The notes beneath the pieces were generated by a model. It saw nothing but the letters and a program-made list of their open reading frames with translations, was not told the origin of the DNA and did no database searches. The position numbers and the translations under genes were made by a program. From SZUA-36 sp963774415 (GTDB lineage: Bacteria > Pseudomonadota > Gammaproteobacteria > Xanthomonadales > SZUA-36), in NCBI GenBank assembly GCA_963774415.1, contig CAVZEU010000004.1, forward strand, positions 62,001 to 126,000: a DNA stretch of 64,000 nt, given 5' to 3'. Of this stretch, positions 24,131-32,976 are shown piece after piece; positions within the stretch are counted from its first letter, which is position 1, and every line of letters starts with the position of its first letter.

Positions 24131-26444
24131 ATGAAGATTATCAGATTAGCGGGTTTCACATTACTGCTGATGACACTGATCGGCATGGCGCCGGTGAACG
24201 TGCTGGCGCAGGAACAGGCGCAACAGCAAAGCGGAGAACTGGAAGAGATTATCGTGACCGCCGCGCGGCGCGAGCAGAGCCTGCAAGACCTGGCCGCTTC
24301 GGTGACGGCGTTTACCTCGGAGGACCTCAACAAACTCAGGGTGCTGCAGCCGGCGGACCTGGCCGAGCAGACGCCGGGCCTGCTGACGAAATACGGCCCC
24401 AATGGTCTTGCCACGGTCGGTTTCTACATGCGCGGTGTCGGCATCAACGATTTCACCGGCACGGTGGATCCTTCCGTCGGCATCTATGTCGACGAGGTTT
24501 TCCAGCCCACGCCCGACATGCTGAATTTCGCAGTGTTCGACACGGAGCGCGTCGAGGTGCTGAAGGGCCCGCAGGGCACCCTCTACGGTCGTAACAGCAC
24601 GGGTGGCGCGATCAATTTCATCACCGCCAAACCGACCGCCGAGCCCGAGGGCTACATTCGGGCGGAGTATTCCAGCTACCAGACCGGCGCATTCACCGGT
24701 GCAGCGAGCGGTCCGATCAGTCCCGAGCTGCAGGGGCGGCTGGCGTTCAGATATCAGAACAGCTCCAGCAGTTCCGGCTATTCCTATAACCGTTTTACCC
24801 AGAACCACCTGGGGAAAAACAACGTTACGGCGATCCGCGGTCAGCTGAAGTGGCTGCCGAGCGACGACTTCGAAGCCCGGCTCTCGTACGGGTATGGGAA
24901 AATGAAGGCCGAGATGCCGTTGTTGCAGCATGTGGCGGGCCGCGACCCGAACAATCCGGGCAACATCTGCCCGGCGATTATCGCAGGTCACCGCGACGAG
25001 GCGGCTTGTGTCGATTTGCTCGGCTATTCCGACCCCGATAACAATGCCTACGATGGCGATGCCAACGTCGATCCGGTGCTCGATATCGAGAGCAACGACG
25101 TCACGGCTACCATCAAGTGGACATATGCCAAGGATGACCCTGACCGCGATTTCCGGGTACAACGACTTCAAGAAGTATCAGAGCCAGGATATCGACGCTT
25201 CACCCTTCGTGGCCGCCGATAACTACACGCACAACAAGGTCGACAATTTTTCGCAGGAAGTCCGGTTGACGTCGGACGACTCGTTCCCGGTGTCATGGAT
25301 CATTGGCGGCAACTACGCCGACACCGACGTCAAGTGGTTCCAGAATATCGACCTCTCCCAGCTGGCCGGAATTCCCACCAGCAACGGGGCTGATCAGAGC
25401 ACCAAGTCATGGGCCGTGTTCGGGCAATTCGTGGTGCCGATCGGGGAAACATTCGAGTTTGTCGGCGGTCTGCGCTATACCGACGAGAAACGGACCTGGA
25501 CGGGTGCGACGTTTGTCGGCACCTTCGACGACCTCCAACAGGCCTATGCCAGCGGGGCGCCGATTCTCTCGCAGCTGCCGCTGCCGCCCGGCGATCCGAG
25601 GAGCGGCGGGCCGTTGGATTTCCCGACCACGCAGAAAGAAAAGAACACTGACTTCCAGGCCGTGCTCAAGTACAGGCCAACCGACGATGCGATGTACTAC
25701 CTGAGCGTCAGCGAGGCATTCCGCAGCGGTGGTTATTCGTCCGCGGTCATCTTCTCGCAGGAAGCGCTGGAACCGTACAAAGCCGAGAACCTCCGGGCCT
25801 ATGAAGCCGGCGTCAAGCTGACACTGGCGGACAACAAGCTGCGCCTGAACAGTTCGGGCTATTTTTACGACTTCAAGGACTTCCAGGCGACCTTCGTACG
25901 CGCCACCGAAGCCAGTGCGCGCCTGCAGAACGCGGGTGACGTCGAGATTTATGGTTTCGAAGCTTCACTTGACTGGGTGCCGACGGCCCGCCTGTCCATC
26001 AATCTGGGTGTGAACCTGCAGCATTCCGAGATCGTCAAGACACAGGTCGTTCTGGCTCAGCTCGATGGCTCGCCGGACACGAGCATCAAGGGCAACTCCA
26101 TACCGAACGCGCCGAAAGCCTCGTTCAATGGCCGCATCCGCTACGACATGCCGACCGGGTCGAATTACGTGACCAGCTTCCAGACCGATTTCAATTCGGT
26201 CAGCAGTCACTTCCTCGAGCCCAATAACCGCAAGTCCCTGGAGGAGAATGGCTATTTCCTGGTCAATGCGAGAATCAATTTCGGACCGGCCGACGGACCC
26301 TGGTACGTTGCCGCCTGGGTGCGCAACATCGGCGACGTGACCTATCGTTCGGCGGCGCAGGACCTGTTCCTGTCGCTGGGTTTTTCCGAAATCGTACTGG
26401 GTCAGCCGCGTACCTGGGGAATCGAAACCGGATACCGGTTCTAA
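24131..26444 (+). pseudogene. TonB-dependent receptor, frameshifted
   Basis: From ATG 24131 (behind GAGGAG) there is a signal peptide (LAGFTLLLMTLIGMAPVNVLAQ), a TonB-box-like EEIIVTAARR, and a plug domain (SVGIYVDEVFQP, RVEVLKGPQGTLYGRNSTGGAIN). At the CCC run 25138-25140 the frame breaks: ...KWTYAKDD continues in the next frame as LTAISGYNDFKKYQSQDID. The barrel then runs to the terminal LGQPRTWGIETGYRF. Removing one C gives an about 770-residue receptor. Such outer-membrane transporters import large or scarce substrates; its place in the hydantoin block suggests import of the same substrate. Confidence 0.82.
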
Positions 26445-26555
26445 AGCGTTTGGCAAGCCACATGCTGCCGCGCCGGGAGGCGCGGTGGCATGTGCATGCC
26501 ATTGCCTGCTCTGGTAGGCTTGCACCCACTTTTGACGGCTTCAGCTGCGTACAGG

Positions 26556-27341
26556 ATGAAATCACCGAAACGTGCCAGGGCGTCGCAGCCCAACAACAAG
26601 ACCAACCCGCGACCGAAAAGCCGCTACGTCAAGTCGGCTGCCCTGCTCAATCCCAGGGGTTTGCGAAGCCGTGAGCGCCTCAAGGCCGCGGCGCGCGACG
26701 TGTTGAACGAAATCGGTTTTCACAGCCTGCGCGTGCAGGACATCACGGAGCGGGCTGGCGCAGCCAACGGGTTGTTTTACCGCTATTTTCATGACCTGCG
26801 TGAAATTGTGGCGGAAGTCTCCAGCGACTTTTTCGACGAACTCATCAAGACCAGCGCTACATTGGACCTTGACGAGGACCCGTACACGTGGATCTACCAG
26901 AACCACCTCAATGTCGTCAGCGTATTTGCGCAGAACCCCGGTATCCTTGCCTGCCTGTTCGGCCTTGCCGGCGATCACGAGGAATTCGACGCTATCTGGA
27001 AACGGAATGCGCACGAATGGAATCTGCAGGTCGCGGATTTCCTGCAGGTGCGGGCGGGATTCGAGCGCCCACAGGCCGAGCGTATGGGTTTTGTCCTGGG
27101 GGCGATGACCGAGGGGACTATCTACCAGGCCCTGATTCGCCGCACGGAGGATTTATTCGAGTTCGGCAGTGAACCCAAAGATATCGCCGAGATCATTGCG
27201 GTCATGTGGTACCGCGCCATTTTCCTGGAGAATCCGCCTGCCGATGGCCTTGGCCAAACCGGCAAACTCCTCTCGGGCGCCGGTGCGGAAAAACACCAGG
27301 GCTCGACAAAAGTGGTTTCAAACCGGCAATCGCGAAATTAG
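26556..27341 (+). CDS. TetR-family transcriptional regulator
   Basis: A 261-residue regulator from ATG 26556, with a long basic N-terminal tail (KSPKRARASQPNNKTNPRPKSRYVKS) before the HTH. The HTH is AAARDVLNEIGFHSLRVQDITERAGAANGLFYRYFHDLREIV. The C-terminal ligand domain is TetR-like but not assignable. It lies inside the hydantoin block, and its stop is one base before the GTG of the amidohydrolase, so the two are co-transcribed. It probably controls the island. The start is uncertain because upstream in-frame codons exist. Confidence 0.8.
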   Translation: MKSPKRARASQPNNKTNPRPKSRYVKSAALLNPRGLRSRERLKAAARDVLNEIGFHSLRVQDITERAGAANGLFYRYFHDLREIVAEVSSDFFDELIKTSATLDLDEDPYTWIYQNHLNVVSVFAQNPGILACLFGLAGDHEEFDAIWKRNAHEWNLQVADFLQVRAGFERPQAERMGFVLGAMTEGTIYQALIRRTEDLFEFGSEPKDIAEIIAVMWYRAIFLENPPADGLGQTGKLLSGAGAEKHQGSTKVVSNRQSRN

Positions 27342-27342
27342 C

Positions 27343-28581
27343 GTGAACATATACAAGGTCAATACCCAACGCCTGTGGGACAGCCTCATGGAGATGGGCG
27401 AGGTGGGTGCGCTTGCCAACGGCGGCTGCTGCCGCACGGCCCTGAGTGCCGCAGACAAGGCCGGGCGCGACCTGTTCGTGGATTGGTGCCGCGACGCTGG
27501 TTGCGAGGTGAGCTTTGACCAGGTCGGCAACATATACGCCAGGCGCCCGGGCCGTGACAACGACAGACCCGCGGCGGCCACGGGCAGTCATCTCGATACG
27601 CAACCGCACGGGGGCAAGTTCGACGGCATTTACGGGGTGCTGGCAGGACTGGAGGTGGTCCGCGCGCTGAACGACGCCGGCGTGGAGACCGAAGCGCCGC
27701 TGGACGTCATTGTCTGGACCAACGAGGAAGGCGTCAGGTTCAGCCCGCCGCTTGCCGGTTCTTCGGTCACGGCCGGTAAATTCACCGTAGCCGATGTTCA
27801 TGACGCAGTCACGCTCGATGGCACGACGGTGCGCGAGGACCTGGAAGCCATTGGCTATCTGGGTGAAGAAGTACCTGGCTCCCGGGCTTTCGACTGCTTC
27901 GTCGAAGCTCACATCGAGCAAGGGCCGTTGCTGGAAGCTCAAGACCGGACCATCGGCGTGGTCACGCGGGTCCAGGGCATCCGCTGGCTGCGCGTGAGCC
28001 TGACCGGGCAGGACGGCCATGCCGGCACCACGCCGATGGATTGCAGGCGTGATGCATTGCTCGGCGCGGCGGAAATGATGGTCGCCATGAACCGCCTGGC
28101 GCGGGACCAGGACGATTTGGCCCGGCTTACGGTCGGCAAGGTGGAAATATCACCCAATTCGGGCGCGACGATACCGGGTGCGGTCACTTTCAACGTGGAT
28201 TTTCGGCATCCGGAGAGCACAACGCTGGACCGTATGGAGCAGGGGTTGAAGCGCCTGGTCAATTCTACGTCACGGACCTACAGCCTCGAAGTTGAGGTTG
28301 AACGGCTGATCGACGCTCCCCCGGTTCCTTTCGACGCTGATCTGGTCGCTACCGTGCGGGACGCCGCCGCGCAACTGGGATGCCGGCACATGGATATGCT
28401 CAGCGGCGCCGGGCACGACGCGATGAACATCGCCGCATTGACGCCGACAGGCATGATATTCGTTCCCTGCAAGGACGGTATCAGCCATAACGAGGCCGAA
28501 AGCGCCAAGCCCGAAGATCTTGCGGCAGGCGCGCAGGTGCTGCTGCAGACACTGCTCGCGCGTGCGGGGTCTTTGCCCTGA
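27343..28581 (+). CDS. M20-family amidohydrolase (N-carbamoyl-amino acid hydrolase / allantoate amidohydrolase type)
   Basis: A 412-residue Zn-dependent hydrolase. Metal-site segments are TGSHLDTQPHGGKFDGIYGVLAGLE, WTNEEGVRF, EAHIEQGPLLE and the C-terminal GAGHDAMNIA with FVPCKDGISHNEAE. The family cleaves N-carbamoyl amino acids, allantoate or beta-ureidopropionate, releasing ammonia and CO2. That is the logical second step after hydantoinase A/B opens a hydantoin. The GTG start at 27343 is one base after the TetR stop. Confidence 0.88.
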   Translation: MNIYKVNTQRLWDSLMEMGEVGALANGGCCRTALSAADKAGRDLFVDWCRDAGCEVSFDQVGNIYARRPGRDNDRPAAATGSHLDTQPHGGKFDGIYGVLAGLEVVRALNDAGVETEAPLDVIVWTNEEGVRFSPPLAGSSVTAGKFTVADVHDAVTLDGTTVREDLEAIGYLGEEVPGSRAFDCFVEAHIEQGPLLEAQDRTIGVVTRVQGIRWLRVSLTGQDGHAGTTPMDCRRDALLGAAEMMVAMNRLARDQDDLARLTVGKVEISPNSGATIPGAVTFNVDFRHPESTTLDRMEQGLKRLVNSTSRTYSLEVEVERLIDAPPVPFDADLVATVRDAAAQLGCRHMDMLSGAGHDAMNIAALTPTGMIFVPCKDGISHNEAESAKPEDLAAGAQVLLQTLLARAGSLP

Positions 28582-28630
28582 GCGGTCGCGGTTCCGGCGA
28601 CAGGTGAAGAACCAGGCGGGCTAGCCGCCG

Positions 28631-28720
28631 TTAGGACCGTGCCAACTTGCGCCCTGCGAAGTTGTTGCTCAATCGTGCCGCAAGCTTGATACTGTCAAGC
28701 AGGCCGGCTACGGCTTTCAT
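28631..28720 (-). CDS. Possible 29-residue small protein
   Basis: On the minus strand an ATG at 28720 follows GAGGAGGAACAGTCC, a strong ribosome site with good spacing. It opens a 29-codon frame, MKAVAGLLDSIKLAARLSNN followed by FAGRKLARS, ending at TAA. The peptide would be amphipathic and basic. It sits in the spacer between the hydantoin block and the sortase kinase. No family was recognised; it may be a real small protein or the 5' end of a gene lost when the block inserted. Confidence 0.3.
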   Translation of the reverse strand: MKAVAGLLDSIKLAARLSNNFAGRKLARS

Positions 28721-28753
28721 GGACTGTTCCTCCTCGCACGCACGCGTTCATAG

Positions 28754-30775
28754 ATGAAACTGAAAAATCAGCTACTGGCCCTATCCGCGCTGACACTGCT
28801 GTTGCCGTGGTCGGGCTGGAAGCTGCTGCAGCAACTGGAAAACTTCCTGCGCGAGGGCGAGGAAACGGCGTTGCTGGCTTCGGCCCGCGGTATTGCCGAG
28901 GCGCTGCCGCCCGGGGTCCAGCCGGCCCTGCGGCTGGCCCGCGGCCAGTTGCTGCCGGTCAGGCGCTTCGACAGCCCGCCGATCCTGGACGGCTACGCCA
29001 ACGACTGGCCCGAGCCGCAGCAGAACCTCGAGTTCGACGCCCCCAATGGGCTTCTCGGGCTGCAGGTCCTGGCCGGACGCTACCGGACGCACTGCTACCT
29101 GCTGCTGAAGGTGAAGGACCCGGACCGGATCAGCGCCACCGACTTCAACACCGGCACGTCCGACCCTGCGCAGAAAGCCGGCGTGATGCTGTACCTGCAA
29201 AGCAAACGCAGCCAGGAAGCCTTCATGATCTCGACCGAGGCGCCGGGCCCGCTGATGGTCAACAGCCAGGTCGGCAGCGGCAGCCAGTTGGAGGCGGCGT
29301 GGATGGACAATACCGGCGGCTATACGCTGGAAGTGAGCCTTCCCGACGGTGTCGAGCGTATCAGCGTGGGCGCGGTCGCGCCGGCATCGACGCTGCCGGG
29401 CGTCACCTCGGAGCGCGTCGCCGGAACCCTCGACGGCAGGCAACAGGGCCGCTGGCTGGAACTCGCCGGCCGCGACAGCCGCGCGGCGCAGTGGCTGGCG
29501 AGGGTGGCGCCGCAAAACACGCGGGCCTGGCTGCTGCAGGCCGATGGCTGGGTGATTGCCGATTCGGGGCCGCTGGATGGCGCCGCCGCGAGCCAGCTGA
29601 CATGGGCGGAGCGCATGCTTTACCAGGGCGTGTCCGGGTCCCGTATCCAGCGCCGCGGGCGCCGCGCCGACTGGCCGCTCAGGTTCGGCAACGCGGCGAC
29701 GGAGGCCGCGCTGAAGGGCGGGGAGGGCAAGCAGTGGAGCCGCGACGTGGACAGCGCCGCCGTTTACAGCCTGGTGGCGGTGCCGGTCGAGGCGGCCGGC
29801 AAGGTGATCGGCGCGCTGGTGCTGGAGGCCAGCTCCGATGGCCTGCTGCTGACGACCAACCGGGCGCTGGGCCGCCTGTTGCTGACGACGCTGGCATTGG
29901 TCGGCGTACTGGCGGGTGGTTTGTGGCTGTTCGCCTCGCTGTTGTCCAGGCGCGTGCGCAAGCTCAGCGGCGCGGTCAGCCACGCGATGGATGCCGGCGG
30001 CGAGGCGCCGGCCCTGCCGGCGACGCGGTCGGGTGACGAACTGGGCGACCTGGCGCGCAATACCGAGAAACTGCTGCGCGCGGTGGCGGAGTACACCCGT
30101 TACCTGCAGAAGCTGGCCGGGCGTCTCTCGCACGAACTGAAGACGCCGATCGCGATCACCCGTTCCTCGCTGGAAAACCTGTCCAGTTGCGAGCTGGATG
30201 AAGCAGCCGCGCGCTACCTGGCGCGGGCCCGGGAGGGCCTTGACCGGCAGGCCGCGATCGTCAGCGCCATGAGCGCCGCGCAACGGCTGGAGGAATCGGT
30301 CAAGACCGCGGAGTGGGCCACGGTGGTGCTGGATGAGCTGTTGCAAAATGTCGTCGCCGGTTACCGCGGCGTGTATCCGGGCCGGCAAATCGAATTCGAA
30401 TGTGATGAGGGTCCATGCGAGCTGTATTGCGCCCCGGACCTGCTGGCGCAGGCGCTCGACAAGCTGGTCGACAACGCGGTCAGCCTGAGCGCCCCGGACG
30501 GCAGGATCACGCTTTCGCTCGGCCGCGAGGGGGGCGACTGGCTGATCACGGTGGCCAACACCGGCTCGAAGCTGCCCGACGTGCTGCCGGAAAAACTGTT
30601 CGACTCGCTGGTGTCCCTGCGCGATGCGGGCAGCGGCGGCCAGCACCTGGGCCTGGGTCTTCACATCGTTCGCCTGGTGGCCGGAATCCACTCGGGCACG
30701 GTCACGGCGCGCAATCTGCCGGACGGCAACGGTGTCGAGTTCATTATTCGCCTGCCCGCAGTGCGATCGGGTTAG
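28754..30775 (+). CDS. Histidine kinase of the dedicated sortase system
   Basis: A 673-residue membrane kinase. It has an N-terminal membrane segment (LLALSALTLLLPWSGW), a large periplasmic sensor region (about residues 30-370), a second segment (LLLTTLALVGVLAGGLWLF, from about residue 375), and HAMP. The H-box is RLSHELKTPIAITRSSLENL with phospho-His near residue 460. An N-box (DKLVDNAVSLSA) and a glycine-rich GGQHLGLGLHIVRL follow. The architecture matches the proteobacterial sortase-system kinase. Its response regulator and sortase genes are 10-14 kb upstream. trpE follows after 41 bases. Confidence 0.87.
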   Translation: MKLKNQLLALSALTLLLPWSGWKLLQQLENFLREGEETALLASARGIAEALPPGVQPALRLARGQLLPVRRFDSPPILDGYANDWPEPQQNLEFDAPNGLLGLQVLAGRYRTHCYLLLKVKDPDRISATDFNTGTSDPAQKAGVMLYLQSKRSQEAFMISTEAPGPLMVNSQVGSGSQLEAAWMDNTGGYTLEVSLPDGVERISVGAVAPASTLPGVTSERVAGTLDGRQQGRWLELAGRDSRAAQWLARVAPQNTRAWLLQADGWVIADSGPLDGAAASQLTWAERMLYQGVSGSRIQRRGRRADWPLRFGNAATEAALKGGEGKQWSRDVDSAAVYSLVAVPVEAAGKVIGALVLEASSDGLLLTTNRALGRLLLTTLALVGVLAGGLWLFASLLSRRVRKLSGAVSHAMDAGGEAPALPATRSGDELGDLARNTEKLLRAVAEYTRYLQKLAGRLSHELKTPIAITRSSLENLSSCELDEAAARYLARAREGLDRQAAIVSAMSAAQRLEESVKTAEWATVVLDELLQNVVAGYRGVYPGRQIEFECDEGPCELYCAPDLLAQALDKLVDNAVSLSAPDGRITLSLGREGGDWLITVANTGSKLPDVLPEKLFDSLVSLRDAGSGGQHLGLGLHIVRLVAGIHSGTVTARNLPDGNGVEFIIRLPAVRSG

Positions 30776-30816
30776 AATCGAGCCTTGGATATTCGTGTGT
30801 CACGGGACGGGTGAGC

Positions 30817-32289
30817 GTGGACAAGGAACGATTCGAAAAGCTGTGCGCAGAGGGCTACAACCGCATCCCGGTGTACCGCTCGGTGCTGGCCGACCTGGAT
30901 ACGCCGTTGTCGGTCTACCTGAAGCTGGCGGCCGGACCGGATTCCTACCTGCTCGAGTCGGTCGAGGGCGGGGAAACCTGGGGCCGTTACTCGATCATCG
31001 GCCTGCCCTGCGCCCGCCGCTACACGGTGCGTGGACGGAGCGTGACCGTCAGCGAGGAAGGGCGCACACTCAGTACTGAAACGGTGCCCGATCCGCTCGC
31101 CTGGATTACGGACCTGCAGCGCCGCTTCCAGGTGCCGCGGCTGCCGGAACTGCCGCTCTTCAGCGGCGGCCTGGTCGGTTATTTCGCCTACGAAACGGTG
31201 CAGCTGATCGAGCCGAAGCTCCTGTCCGCCGACAAAGCGGACGAACTCGGAACCGCGGAGATCGAACTGCTGTTGTCCGAAGAGGTCGCCGTCCTCGACA
31301 ACCTCGAAGGCCGCCTGTGGCTGATCGTGCACGCGGATACGGAGCAGTCGGGCGCCTTCGAGCGGGCGAGACGGCGGCTCGACGAGCTTGAAAGACGCCT
31401 GCGTTCGGGCGGCACCGGCTACGGTTTGCGGGTCAGCGGCGCCGGCATCGAGGAGGGCGATTTCCGCTACGTCTTCGAACACGACGACTTCATCGCCGCG
31501 GTGGAGAAGAGCAAGCAGTACATCCTCGCCGGGGATATTTTCCAGGTGGTGCTGTCGCAGCGCATGAGCGTGCCCTGCCAGGCGCCCCCGCTCAACGTCT
31601 ACCGCGCCCTGCGCGCGCTCAACCCGTCACCCTACATGTATTTCATCGATCTCGGCGACACCCAGATCGTGGGCTCCTCGCCGGAAGTGCTGGTGCGCGT
31701 GCAAAACCGGCGAATCACCTTGCGGCCGCTGGCCGGGACGCGCCCCCGCGGGGCCACGCCGGCCGAGGACCAGGCGCTGGCGGAAGAGCTCCTGGCGGAC
31801 CCGAAGGAGCGCGCCGAGCACCTGATGCTGATCGATCTCGGCCGCAACGACGCCGGCCGCGTCGCCAGAATTGGCAGCGTCGAGATGACTGACCAGATGG
31901 TGATCGAGAAATACTCGCACGTCATGCATATCGTTTCCGAAGTGCAGGCCGATCTCGACGCGGGCTTAACGGCCATGGACGCGATCCGGGCCGCGTTTCC
32001 GGCCGGCACCCTGTCTGGCGCGCCGAAGATCCGGGCGATGCAGATCATCGACGAACTCGAACCGGTCAAACGCAACATCTACGCCGGGGCGGTCGGTTAT
32101 ATCAGCTGGCACGACGATACCGACCTCGCCATCGCCATCCGCACGGCCGTCATCCGCGACGGCAAGCTGCACGTGCAGGCCGGCGCGGGCATCGTCGCCG
32201 ATTCCGACGCCGAAAAGGAGTGGCAGGAAACCCGCAGCAAGGGCCGCGCGCTGATCACGGCCGTGGACCGGGCCTCGCGGGGGTTGTAG
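30817..32289 (+). CDS. trpE: Anthranilate synthase component I
   Basis: A 490-residue enzyme converting chorismate and ammonia (from TrpG) to anthranilate. It shows YNRIPVYRSVLADLDTPLSVYLKL at the N-terminus, and PSPYMYFIDLGDTQIVGSSPEVLVR, RPLAGTRPRG, LMLIDLGRNDAGRVA, AAFPAGTLSGAPKIRAM and QAGAGIVADSDAEKEW. The GTG at 30817 is six bases after GGGACGG; another GTG at 30811 is possible. trpG-trpD-trpC lie 28 kb downstream beyond the stress region instead of adjacent. Confidence 0.97.
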   Translation: MDKERFEKLCAEGYNRIPVYRSVLADLDTPLSVYLKLAAGPDSYLLESVEGGETWGRYSIIGLPCARRYTVRGRSVTVSEEGRTLSTETVPDPLAWITDLQRRFQVPRLPELPLFSGGLVGYFAYETVQLIEPKLLSADKADELGTAEIELLLSEEVAVLDNLEGRLWLIVHADTEQSGAFERARRRLDELERRLRSGGTGYGLRVSGAGIEEGDFRYVFEHDDFIAAVEKSKQYILAGDIFQVVLSQRMSVPCQAPPLNVYRALRALNPSPYMYFIDLGDTQIVGSSPEVLVRVQNRRITLRPLAGTRPRGATPAEDQALAEELLADPKERAEHLMLIDLGRNDAGRVARIGSVEMTDQMVIEKYSHVMHIVSEVQADLDAGLTAMDAIRAAFPAGTLSGAPKIRAMQIIDELEPVKRNIYAGAVGYISWHDDTDLAIAIRTAVIRDGKLHVQAGAGIVADSDAEKEWQETRSKGRALITAVDRASRGL

Positions 32290-32429
32290 TAACGTCGTCC
32301 CCTTTTAAGACCGTCGATGCCCCGCAAACGCCGTCTGTCATAAGCAAGAATTCCCGATTGCGCCTATAGTCAAGGATACGGCGTCGAATTTTCGGCGCTG
32401 CTAATTTTGATCAACCAAGAGGGATCACA

Positions 32430-32801
32430 ATGAAAAAATTACTTGCAGGACTGATCTTGTTATTCCCGTTGAGCGCGATGAGCGCATCGTCGTACCTGGA
32501 CGTCATCGAGTTTCAATTCAACGGCGAATGCTCGATGTCGAAGTACATGGATATTGTCAGTGATTTCAACAAGTGGGGCGACAAGAACGGCTATCACGCC
32601 GAAATTGCCGTACCGTTGCAGAGCAACAACCTGAAACACACCTTCTGGCTGGGCACCGCCAAGAACGCGGCCGCCTACGGCAAGGCCTGGGATACCTGGC
32701 GCGACGCCCAGTCCGACCCCGACTCGACACCAGCCAAACTCTGGGCCCGGTTATCAGCTTGCGGCGAGAATCTCAGCCGCGAGGGTTACGACGTCTACTG
32801 A
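32430..32801 (+). CDS. Hypothetical secreted protein
   Basis: A 123-residue protein with a clear signal peptide (MKKLLAGLILLFPLSAMSA). The mature part has two cysteines (GECSMSK and SACGENL) that could form a disulphide, and is rich in aromatic and polar residues. No family was recognised. The ATG follows AGAGGGATCAC, and a strong hairpin terminator follows the stop, so it is probably monocistronic and periplasmic. Confidence 0.65.
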   Translation: MKKLLAGLILLFPLSAMSASSYLDVIEFQFNGECSMSKYMDIVSDFNKWGDKNGYHAEIAVPLQSNNLKHTFWLGTAKNAAAYGKAWDTWRDAQSDPDSTPAKLWARLSACGENLSREGYDVY

Positions 32802-32809
32802 TTGACCCC

Positions 32810-32835
32810 GAAGTGCCCGCGCCAGCGGGCACTTC
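32810..32835 (+). terminator. Hairpin terminator after the secreted protein gene
   Basis: GAAGTGCCCGC (32810-32820) and GCGGGCACTTC (32825-32835) form a perfect 11-bp stem with a GCCA loop, eight bases after the stop codon. The T-run is weak (CTTGG), so termination may be partial. Confidence 0.6.
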
Positions 32836-32859
32836 CTTGGCCTCTCCTGTGCCTGTGAG

Positions 32860-32879
32860 ATTCCCGCTTACGCGGGAAT
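32860..32879. repeat. Short palindrome of the widespread ATTCCCGC/GCGGGAAT type
   Basis: ATTCCCGC and GCGGGAAT are separated by TTAC and followed by GACGG. This form resembles dispersed palindromic repeats common between genes in many proteobacteria. Only one copy was noticed in the window, between convergent genes. Confidence 0.4.
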
Positions 32880-32976
32880 GACGGTGCCCGCGCAGACGAG
32901 ACTCCAGGGCCTCGCTTGGCCCGTATGGTTAATGCACGCTTGGTGTGAGGAACCCCGGCATGGCCGGGGCGTATGG

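Noticed and set aside
28781..30691. 636-residue minus-strand frame opposite the histidine kinase
   Set aside because: It is a GC-driven shadow; the kinase has all its motifs on the plus strand.
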